Assembly: GCA_943324725.2 (NCBI GenBank)
Contig: CALPMR020000021.1
Span: forward strand, 1 to 20,367
DNA length: 20,367 nt
Direction: 5' to 3'
DNA from: Bordetella parapertussis
GTDB taxonomy: Bacteria; Cyanobacteriota; Cyanobacteriia; PCC-6307; Cyanobiaceae
This document shows, piece after piece, positions 15,058 to 20,367 of the stretch. How positions within the stretch are numbered: position 1 is the first letter of the stretch; each line of letters starts with the position of its first letter. Position numbers and translations under genes: made by a program. The notes below the pieces were generated by a model, which worked only from the letters and a program-made list of their open reading frames with translations, made no database searches and had not been told where the DNA came from.

Positions 15058-16545
15058 ATGGCCGCAGTGGCGGCGTTTGCCGATTTCGCTGGTTCGACCC
15101 CCCCCGGTGCCAACGTCGCTGTTCCGCTCGCTGGCGTGGCGCCGGCCACGGAACCCCAGTCCGGTTCACCTCACCCAGGCCAGCCCGCCTCGTCCCAGCC
15201 CCTTGCGGCGGCCACATCCCTGCGGCAGTGGATCGACAGCCTCAATCGCGAGCAGAGCCGCAACCAGGAGCTGTTGGCTTCGCTGGCCTTCGCCCTGCGC
15301 AGCTTCACCAATCTCAAGCGCTTCCTTGAGCTGGTGCCCCTGGTCTCCTCCCGACTGGTGGAGGCCGAAGGCAGTGTCCTGGTGGTGTTTCATCCGGATG
15401 GCCGCCTCTGGCGCGACCATCTGCAGGCCACTCCGGGCGAACGCTGCGCCGAGTTGCTGCGGCGGCTGCTCGCCATTTCCGACAGCCAGTTACAGGCCCA
15501 GTCGGGGGATGAGGCGGTGGCGGCCTTGCTCGATCCGCTGATCCGGCGGTTGCTGGGCCACTCCGAGCTGGTTGCCACCTCCGTGGTGGCTCGCAGCTGC
15601 CAGCGCGGTCGCCTTTATGTGTTCAGCGGCCGGCGCGGCTACAGCTGGAGCGATGTCCATCGCCGCCATCTGCAGCTGGTCGCCGATCTCACCGGTGTGG
15701 CGCTGGAAAATGAGCTGCTGCAGCAGGACATGCGGCGCCACGAACGGCTCGATCGCCAGCTCAGCATCGGCGCTGAGATCCAGTCCCAGCTGCTGCCCGA
15801 TCACTGCCCGGTGATTGAGGGGGTGGAGCTGGCGGCCCGTTGCCGGCCGGCCTATCAGGTGGGCGGCGACTACTACGACTTCATCCCGGTGCGGCCCGAT
15901 CTGATCGGACGCCGCCGCGAGCAGGGCCAGTGGGCCGTGGTGATGGGGGACGTGATGGGCAAAGGGGTGCCGGCCGGCCTGCTGATGACCCTGCTGCGGG
16001 GCATGTTGCGGGCCGAGGTGCTGAGCGGCCTGCCCCCCGATCGCATCCTTCACGATCTCAATCGCCTGGCCCAGGAGGATCTGGCCCATTCGCACCGTTT
16101 CGTCACCCTGTTCTATTCCGATTACAACCCCATCAGCCGCCGGCTTCGCTATGCCAATGCCGCCCACAATCCACCCTTGATCTGGCGTCGCCAGCAGGCC
16201 CGGGTGGACCGGCTCGATGCGCCGGGGCTGCTGATCGGTCTGCAGAGTGAAGCCGAATATGGCTGGGGTGAGGTGGTACTCGAGCCGGGAGATGTGCTGC
16301 TCTATTACACCGATGGCGTCACCGAGGCCTCCGGATTCAGCGGTGAGCGCTTCGATGAAGAGCGGCTGGTGCGCGCTTTTCATGGTGCCTGTCGCTCCGG
16401 CCTCGCTGCCCAGGCGCTGCTGGATCAGCTGTTCGGGCGTCTGGATCGCTTCGTCGGTTCCGATCACCAGCTCGAGGACGATGCCTCGATGGTGGTGCTG
16501 AAAGTGCGCGAGGACGTGCTGCTGCCGACGCTTGCCGCTTTCTGA
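15058..16545 (+). CDS. rsbU: PP2C-type serine phosphatase (RsbU/SpoIIE family) with GAF-like N-terminal region
   Basis: From the ATG at 15058 the protein has 495 residues. After a low-complexity Ala/Pro start, residues about 55-215 look like a GAF-like sensory domain ([41 protein letters not shown]). A short linker helix ([18 protein letters not shown]) leads to the SpoIIE-type PP2C domain. The metal-binding acids are all present: GGDYYDF (Asp271, Asp274), GDVMGKG (Asp298), YTDG (Asp419) and DDASM (Asp474, Asp475). Such enzymes dephosphorylate anti-sigma-factor antagonists in partner-switching stress pathways; Synechocystis Slr2031 is a cyanobacterial example. No kinase or antagonist gene is nearby, so partners are unknown. 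TTG at 14926 is an alternative start. argH follows after 38 bp. Confidence 0.92.
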   Translation: MAAVAAFADFAGSTPPGANVAVPLAGVAPATEPQSGSPHPGQPASSQPLAAATSLRQWIDSLNREQSRNQELLASLAFALRSFTNLKRFLELVPLVSSRLVEAEGSVLVVFHPDGRLWRDHLQATPGERCAELLRRLLAISDSQLQAQSGDEAVAALLDPLIRRLLGHSELVATSVVARSCQRGRLYVFSGRRGYSWSDVHRRHLQLVADLTGVALENELLQQDMRRHERLDRQLSIGAEIQSQLLPDHCPVIEGVELAARCRPAYQVGGDYYDFIPVRPDLIGRRREQGQWAVVMGDVMGKGVPAGLLMTLLRGMLRAEVLSGLPPDRILHDLNRLAQEDLAHSHRFVTLFYSDYNPISRRLRYANAAHNPPLIWRRQQARVDRLDAPGLLIGLQSEAEYGWGEVVLEPGDVLLYYTDGVTEASGFSGERFDEERLVRAFHGACRSGLAAQALLDQLFGRLDRFVGSDHQLEDDASMVVLKVREDVLLPTLAAF

Positions 16546-16558
16546 GGCCGGCTGCCAA

Positions 16559-16578
16559 GCTGGGATGTTCAGCCCAGC
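16559..16578 (+). promoter_or_regulatory. Hairpin just before the argH start
   Basis: GCTGGG (16559-16564) and CCCAGC (16573-16578) form a perfect 6-bp stem with an 8-base loop, ending 5 bases before the argH ATG. It lacks a T-run. In the mRNA it would lie where the ribosome binds, so it could affect argH translation or be a leftover rsbU end signal. Confidence 0.25.
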
Positions 16579-16583
16579 CCGCG

Positions 16584-18056
16584 ATGGCCGCCGAATCCAC
16601 GCCCCTTTCCGCTTCAGGTTCCGGTGTGACGGGCGGTGCGGCCGGGGGCTGGAGCGATCGCTTCGAGCAAGGCCTGCATCCGGCGATCGAGCGGTTCAAC
16701 GCTTCGATCGGCTTCGACATCACCCTGCTGCAGGAGGATCTCGATGGCTCGGTCGCCCATGCCCGCATGCTCGGCTGCTGCGGTGTGATCACGGAGCAGG
16801 AGGCCGATCGGCTGATCGAGGGCCTCGAGACGATCCGCGCTGAGGCCGCGGCCGGCCAGTTTCAGCCCACGATCGAGGCGGAGGATGTGCATTTCGCCGT
16901 TGAGCGGCGGTTGATCGAGCTGCTCGGGCCGGTGGGCAAGAAGCTGCACACCGGCCGCAGTCGCAATGATCAGGTCGGCACCGATCTGCGCCTCTGGCTG
17001 CGGCGCCGCATCGATGACATCGAGCTCGCCCTGCTGCGCTTCGAGCGGGCCCTGCTCGCCCAGGCGGAGGCCCACGCCGACACGCTGATCCCCGGCTACA
17101 CCCATCTGCAGCGGGCCCAGCCGATCTGCCTGGCCCATCATCTGCTGGCCTACATCGAAATGGCCGAACGCGACCGTTCGCGGCTGGCTGATGTGCGCCG
17201 CCGGGTCGATATCTGCCCGCTCGGGGCAGCGGCCCTGGCCGGCACGCCAGTGCCGATCGATCGCCGTCAGACGGCCGCGGCGCTCGGCTTCGCCAGCCTC
17301 TATGCCAACTCCCTCGATGCCGTCAGCGATCGGGATTTCGCGGTGGAGTTCATGGCCGCGGCCAGCCTGGTGCTGGTGCATCTCAGTCGGCTGAGTGAGG
17401 AGGTGATTCTCTGGGCCAGCGAGGAGTTCGGCTTCGTCTCGCTCACCGATCGCTGCGCCACCGGCAGCAGCCTGATGCCCCAGAAAAAGAACCCCGATGT
17501 GCCGGAGCTGGTGCGCGGCAAGAGCGGCCGGGTGTTCGGCCATCTGATCGGTCTGCTGACGATGATCAAGGGCCTGCCCCTGGCCTACAACAAGGACTTC
17601 CAGGAGGACAAGGAGGCGCTCTTCGACGGCGTGCGCACCTGTCTGGATTGTCTGGAGGCGATGGCGATCCTGTTCGAGGAGGGGCTGGTGTTCCGGCCCG
17701 AGCGCCTGGAGCGGGCGGTGGAGTCCGATTTCTCCAATGCCACCGATGTGGCCGACTATCTGGTGGCTCGCGACGTGCCGTTCCGCGAGGCCTATCAGCT
17801 GGTCGGTGGCCTGGTGAAGGGCTGTCTCAAGGAGGGGATCCTGCTCAGGGATCTGCCGCTGGAGCGCTGGCAGCAGCTCCATCCGGCCTTCGAGGCTGAC
17901 ATCCATGCCGCCATCGCTCCCCGTCAGGTGGTCCGGGCCCGCCGCAGCGAGGGCGGCACCGGCTTCGAGCAGGTGAGGCAGCAGTTGGATCGGGCCCGCC
18001 AGCGGCTGGGCGAAGGATCGTCAGCGACTTCGAAACAATGTGGCCAGGCGGTTTAA
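16584..18056 (+). CDS. argH: Argininosuccinate lyase
   Basis: This 490-residue enzyme splits argininosuccinate into arginine and fumarate, the final step of arginine synthesis, and acts as a homotetramer in the cytoplasm. The substrate-binding motif [15 protein letters not shown] lies at about 124-138. [11 protein letters not shown] holds the general base His174. The fumarase/lyase signature [12 protein letters not shown] (295-306) holds the catalytic serine. Length is slightly above the usual 460-470 because of an extra N-terminal stretch ([14 protein letters not shown]...) of low complexity. The ATG at 16584 is the first in frame after the rsbU stop. A HIP1 octamer (GCGATCGC) lies inside the gene at 16654. 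It shares its strand with rsbU and the RNA-binding protein. Confidence 0.97.
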   Translation: MAAESTPLSASGSGVTGGAAGGWSDRFEQGLHPAIERFNASIGFDITLLQEDLDGSVAHARMLGCCGVITEQEADRLIEGLETIRAEAAAGQFQPTIEAEDVHFAVERRLIELLGPVGKKLHTGRSRNDQVGTDLRLWLRRRIDDIELALLRFERALLAQAEAHADTLIPGYTHLQRAQPICLAHHLLAYIEMAERDRSRLADVRRRVDICPLGAAALAGTPVPIDRRQTAAALGFASLYANSLDAVSDRDFAVEFMAAASLVLVHLSRLSEEVILWASEEFGFVSLTDRCATGSSLMPQKKNPDVPELVRGKSGRVFGHLIGLLTMIKGLPLAYNKDFQEDKEALFDGVRTCLDCLEAMAILFEEGLVFRPERLERAVESDFSNATDVADYLVARDVPFREAYQLVGGLVKGCLKEGILLRDLPLERWQQLHPAFEADIHAAIAPRQVVRARRSEGGTGFEQVRQQLDRARQRLGEGSSATSKQCGQAV

Positions 18057-18069
18057 CCTTTGTGGGTAT

Positions 18070-18087
18070 GTGACGTTTCGGCGTCAC
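18070..18087. promoter_or_regulatory. Inverted repeat in the leader of the RNA-binding protein gene
   Basis: GTGACG (18070-18075) and CGTCAC (18082-18087) form a perfect 6-bp inverted repeat with a TTTCGG centre, 14 bp after the argH stop and 48 bp before the Rbp start. It may be an operator, an argH terminator without a T-run, or an mRNA leader structure. Cyanobacterial rbp genes are often cold-regulated, which makes a leader structure plausible (inference). Confidence 0.35.
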
Positions 18088-18135
18088 TCGGGCCCCTCAC
18101 GGTTCCAGCCCATTCCCGGTCATCAGGTCAGTTCA

Positions 18136-18699
18136 GTGAGTATTTTCGTCGGTAATCTGCCCTTCCGCGCCGAGCAGGAAGACATTCTCGAGCTCTTCGC
18201 CCCCTTTGGAGAGGTGGCGAACTGCTCCCTGCCGCTGGAGCGGGACACCGGTCGCAAGCGCGGCTTCGCCTTCGTCGAGATGGCGGATCCCGAGCTGGAG
18301 ACCAAGGCCATCGATGCCCTGCAAGGGGTTGAGTTGATGGGTCGTCCCCTGCGCATCAACAAGGCCGAACCCCGTAGCGGCGGTGGAGGTGGCGGTGGCG
18401 CCGGCGGCGGTCGCCGCGCCGGTGGCTATGGCGGCGGCGGTGGTTATGGCGCCGGTGCTGGCGGTGGCTACGGCGGCAGCGGTGGCGGCTATGGCGGTGG
18501 AGCTGGCGGTGGTTATGCCGGTGCTGGCGGCGGTGGCGGTGGCGGCGAGCGCGGCTCCGGAGCCCGGGGCTGGGAGGATCGCAGCTATGGCGGCGGCGAG
18601 CGCGGTGGCGACAACTTCGATGCCGGCCGCGCCCGCCGTCGCCGCAGCAGTGGTGGCGATTTCAGCGGCGGCGGTGAATACCCCGGCGCCGAGGGCTGA
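18136..18699 (+). CDS. RRM RNA-binding protein with long glycine-rich tail (Rbp family)
   Basis: The GTG at 18136 gives 187 residues starting MSIFVGNLPF, the usual start of cyanobacterial Rbp proteins; an upstream GTG at 18040 overlaps argH and is rejected. The RRM spans residues 2-78 with RNP2 IFVGNL (3-8) and RNP1 RGFAFVEM (42-49), both with the aromatic RNA-stacking residues. From residue 80 onward the protein is a low-complexity tail of Gly with Tyr, Arg, Ala and Ser (YGGGGGYG, GGYGGSGGGYGG, GERGSGARG, RARRRRSSGG). Known Rbp proteins are about 100 residues with a short tail, so the tail here is unusually long. Family members bind U-rich RNA and several respond to cold. It is the last gene before a convergent hairpin-rich region. 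Confidence 0.94.
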   Translation: MSIFVGNLPFRAEQEDILELFAPFGEVANCSLPLERDTGRKRGFAFVEMADPELETKAIDALQGVELMGRPLRINKAEPRSGGGGGGGAGGGRRAGGYGGGGGYGAGAGGGYGGSGGGYGGGAGGGYAGAGGGGGGGERGSGARGWEDRSYGGGERGGDNFDAGRARRRRSSGGDFSGGGEYPGAEG

Positions 18700-18730
18700 A
18701 GCCCCGGCCTCCGCTGCTGGCATCGGGGCT
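18700..18730 (+). terminator. Candidate terminator hairpin after the Rbp gene
   Basis: AGCCCCG (18700-18706) pairs with CGGGGCT (18724-18730), and inside it GCC (18707-18709) pairs with GGC (18719-18721) across a two-base bulge, giving about 10 bp. It begins at the base after the rbp stop. There is no T-run, as with most hairpins in this window. Confidence 0.5.
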
Positions 18731-18748
18731 CGCTGCCTTCCCTCGGCC

Positions 18749-18776
18749 GCTTGGCTGAGCCTCGGTTCAGCCAAGC
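18749..18776. terminator. Perfect 10-bp hairpin in the convergent region
   Basis: GCTTGGCTGA (18749-18758) and TCAGCCAAGC (18767-18776) pair perfectly around an 8-base loop. Being symmetrical it would form in RNA from either strand, which suits a bidirectional terminator between rbp and dus. No T-run follows on either strand. Confidence 0.5.
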
Positions 18777-18815
18777 CCCAATGCAGCGCTTATCCCGTAG
18801 GGGAGAGGACCATGC

Positions 18816-18839
18816 GCCTCGGGCAGGCTGGCCTGAGGC
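18816..18839 (+). other. 9-bp hairpin in the convergent region, strand-biased
   Basis: GCCTCGGGC (18816-18824) pairs with GCCTGAGGC (18831-18839) around a 6-base loop. In plus-strand RNA all nine pairs form, one as G-U; in minus-strand RNA the same position is an A-C mismatch. The asymmetry hints that the structure works in plus-strand RNA. Confidence 0.35.
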
Positions 18840-18982
18840 CTTGATCCTGGCGGCTCCGCAGACGCCTCAGCCAGCAGTCGTTGTCGCTGGGGATGGTTTT
18901 TTGCACCCTGATTGCCGGAACTGGTTGGCTTGATCGCCTCGGGACAGGTCCCCCTGGTTGCGACTGATCCGGGTGAAGCTTG

Positions 18983-20005
18983 TCAGTGCCCCCGTTCCTC
19001 CAGTTGTCGGGCTGCCGTTTCCAGCACCTCAGCGCCGGCGTCGGCTGCTGCGGCCGCCCGGGTCAGGGCAGCGCGCCAATGGCGGGCACCGTTGACTCCT
19101 TCCACCACATGCACCAGATGGCGGGCGATCGGCCAGAGCCGCCCGCCGGAGCCGCACCAGCGCTCGGCATGGGGCACCAGGCCTCGCACCACACCGGAGG
19201 CCCGCACCGCGCTGGCGGGCGCTGCCGCGAAGATCTCTCCATCCACCGCTGCCCAGCGCAGCGGGTGGTGGTAGGCCGCCCGCCCCACCATCACCCCATC
19301 CACCTGCTGCAGCTGCTGCCGGCACTGGTTCAGCTCCTCGAGGCCGCCGTTGAGTTCGATCGTCAGGCTGGGGCGGTCCTGTTTGAGCTGGTGCACCAGA
19401 TCCCAGCGCAGCGGTGGGATGGTGCGGTTCTGCTTCGGATCCAGGCCCTCCAGCCAGGCCTTGCGGGCATGGACGGCGAAACGGCGGGCGCCGGAGCGGG
19501 CCAGCGTGTCCACAAAGGCCAGCAGTTCCCCGTAGGAGTCCTGGTTGTCGATGCCGATGCGGTGCTTCACCGTCACCGGCAGGGGCGAAGCCGCGGCCAT
19601 GGCTTCGATGCAGCGGGCCACCTGCTCAGGAACCGCCATCAGGCAGGCACCGAAGCGGCCCTGCTGCACCTTTTCACTGGGGCAGCCGACGTTGAGATTC
19701 ACCTCGTCATAGCCCCAGTCAGCGGCGAGCCGGGTGGCCTGGGCCAGCAGGGCCGGATCGTCGCCGCCCAGTTGCAGGGCCAGGGGCCTTTCGATCGGCT
19801 CAAAGCCCAGCAGCCGTTCCAGCCGCTGTTGGCGCTCCCCCATGCGGCTGCTGCCGCCGTCCTCGGCGATGTGATGCAGGGCCCGGGCCACCACCATCTC
19901 GGTGTACAGCAGGCAATGGCGGCTGATCTGGCGCATCTGCACCCGGAAGTGCCGATCGGTGCAGTCCAGCATGGGCGCCACACTGAAGCGATAGTTCTGC
20001 TGCAT
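18983..20005 (-). CDS. dusA: tRNA-dihydrouridine synthase, DusA type
   Basis: This 340-residue FMN enzyme reduces specific uridines in the tRNA D-loop to dihydrouridine. The N-terminal motif FSVAPMLDCTDRHFR (residues 7-21), TEMVVARAL (35-43), the catalytic Cys108 in NLNVGCPSEKV, KHRIGID and the HARKAWLEGLDPKQNR block are those of the DusA (U20/U20a) subgroup. ELNGGL and MVGRAAYHHP form the late FMN-phosphate region. The start is the ATG at 20005 (MQQNYRFSVAPM); the frame continues upstream only as a shadow of the divergent gene. The gene converges on rbp and is divergent from the FAD oxidoreductase with a 6-bp gap, so its promoter must lie inside that neighbour. Confidence 0.95.
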   Translation of the reverse strand: MQQNYRFSVAPMLDCTDRHFRVQMRQISRHCLLYTEMVVARALHHIAEDGGSSRMGERQQRLERLLGFEPIERPLALQLGGDDPALLAQATRLAADWGYDEVNLNVGCPSEKVQQGRFGACLMAVPEQVARCIEAMAAASPLPVTVKHRIGIDNQDSYGELLAFVDTLARSGARRFAVHARKAWLEGLDPKQNRTIPPLRWDLVHQLKQDRPSLTIELNGGLEELNQCRQQLQQVDGVMVGRAAYHHPLRWAAVDGEIFAAAPASAVRASGVVRGLVPHAERWCGSGGRLWPIARHLVHVVEGVNGARHWRAALTRAAAAADAGAEVLETAARQLEERGH

Positions 20006-20011
20006 CAGCCC

Positions 20012-20367
20012 ATGCTGCCTAGCCACGTGTCCCTGGTGGTTGCCGGTGGGGGGCCGGCGGGATTCATGGCGGCGATCACGGCGGCGGAGCTCACGATCGC
20101 CGCGGGCGGCAGCCCGGCGGTGCTGGTGCTCGAGGCCACCCCGGAGCCCCTGCACAAGGTGCTGATCAGCGGCGGCGGCCGCTGCAACGTCACCCATGCC
20201 TGCTGGGATCCCTTGGCCCTGGTGGGCTATTACCCCCGCGGCGGCCGGGCCTTGCGGGGTCCCTTCTCCCGATTCGCCACGGCCGAGACGGTGGCCTGGT
20301 TTGAGCAGCGCGGGCTGGCTCTGGTCGAGGAAGCCGATGGCCGCCTGTTTCCCCGCAGTCAGCGCTC
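20012..20367 (+). CDS. NAD(P)/FAD-dependent oxidoreductase, HI0933/YhiN type, 5' part (runs off window)
   Basis: The frame from the ATG at 20012 is open to the window end (118 complete codons). It begins with a Rossmann dinucleotide-binding motif VVAGGGPAGFMAAITAA (residues 9-25). The family signature follows as HKVLISGGGRCNVTHACW (about 49-66), matching the KLLISGGGRCN block of the HI0933 (YhiN, BaiN-like) flavoproteins. The physiological substrate of most members is unknown. GTG at 20027 is an alternative start that would still keep the Rossmann motif. It is divergent from dus, and both starts fall within a few bases of each other. Confidence 0.88.
   Translation, partial: MLPSHVSLVVAGGGPAGFMAAITAAELTIAAGGSPAVLVLEATPEPLHKVLISGGGRCNVTHACWDPLALVGYYPRGGRALRGPFSRFATAETVAWFEQRGLALVEEADGRLFPRSQR

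Larger units (their letters stand above)
18731..18982. other. Convergent intergenic region with tandem hairpins, no protein gene seen
   Basis: The stretch between the Rbp and dus 3' ends carries two more strong hairpins (18749-18776, 18816-18839) and a T6 run at 18897-18902. The short frames here give no recognisable protein. The structures could be terminators for both converging genes or parts of a structured non-coding RNA. I compared by eye with SRP RNA, tmRNA, RNase P RNA and Yfr1 and saw no match to their conserved cores. Confidence 0.45.

Noticed and set aside
16614..17906. 430-codon reverse frame opposite argH
   Set aside because: A shadow of argH, whose catalytic signatures are intact in the forward frame.
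18040..18135. GTG start adding 32 residues to the Rbp protein
   Set aside because: It overlaps argH, and the RRM of the family begins right at MSIFVGNL, given by the GTG at 18136.
18871..18902. Intrinsic terminator built from CCAGC/GCTGG and the T6 run
   Set aside because: The stem is only 5 bp and is separated from the T-run by six unpaired bases, so it is too weak to call alone.
20006..20197. 64-residue N-terminal extension of dus
   Set aside because: It is the antisense of the FAD oxidoreductase N-terminus; the Dus family starts near MQQNYRFSVAPM.
1..20367. CRISPR arrays, tRNA/rRNA genes, insertion sequences, prophage or attachment sites
   Set aside because: No regularly spaced repeats, no tRNA-like cloverleaf, no transposase or integrase frame and no flanking terminal repeats were seen on reading both strands.

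Overview
This 20.4-kb window is GC-rich and densely coded. It has the gene content and order of a marine or freshwater picocyanobacterium (Synechococcus/Cyanobium type, high-GC side). From memory, the order purL-purF-parC(gyrA-like)-TPR-queG-membrane protein-DUF502-nusB-ftsY-rsbU-argH-RNA-binding protein-dus is the conserved block just downstream of dnaN in Prochlorococcus and Synechococcus. The Fe-S type PurF, the RRM-glycine Rbp protein, the gyrA-like paralogue and two GCGATCGC (HIP1) octamers fit a cyanobacterium.

Layout. 1-4102 (+): the 3' part of purL, then purF, then a GT4-type glycosyltransferase. 4139-8608 (-): a leftward cluster queG > TPR protein > parC-like topoisomerase subunit, converging on the glycosyltransferase. 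8648-12977 (+): a small membrane protein, a DUF502 protein, nusB and ftsY; nusB and ftsY are tightly packed. 12978-13743: a 766-bp stretch of clearly lower GC that starts with a clear intrinsic terminator and has no credible protein gene. 13744-18699 (+): an AraC-family regulator, a GAF-like/PP2C phosphatase of the RsbU type, argH, and an RRM RNA-binding protein with a very long glycine-rich tail. 18700-18982: a convergent intergenic region with several strong hairpins. 18983-20005 (-): dusA-like tRNA-dihydrouridine synthase. 20012-end (+): the 5' part of an HI0933/YhiN-type FAD oxidoreductase, starting 6 bp from dus.

How the genes work together. Most are housekeeping: purine synthesis (purL, purF), arginine synthesis (argH), transcription elongation (nusB), co-translational membrane targeting (ftsY), chromosome topology (parC-like) and tRNA modification (queG, dus). 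Two genes look like insertions into this core order: the glycosyltransferase between purF and parC, and the AraC regulator with its AT-richer upstream region between ftsY and rsbU. I see no CRISPR array, transposase, tRNA or rRNA, and no clear new multi-gene system. The points most worth a second look are the regulatory-looking AT-richer region, the hairpin cluster after rbp, the very long acidic Ala/Pro/Val domain of FtsY, the expanded glycine-rich tail of Rbp, and the near-abutting divergent starts of dus and the FAD gene.
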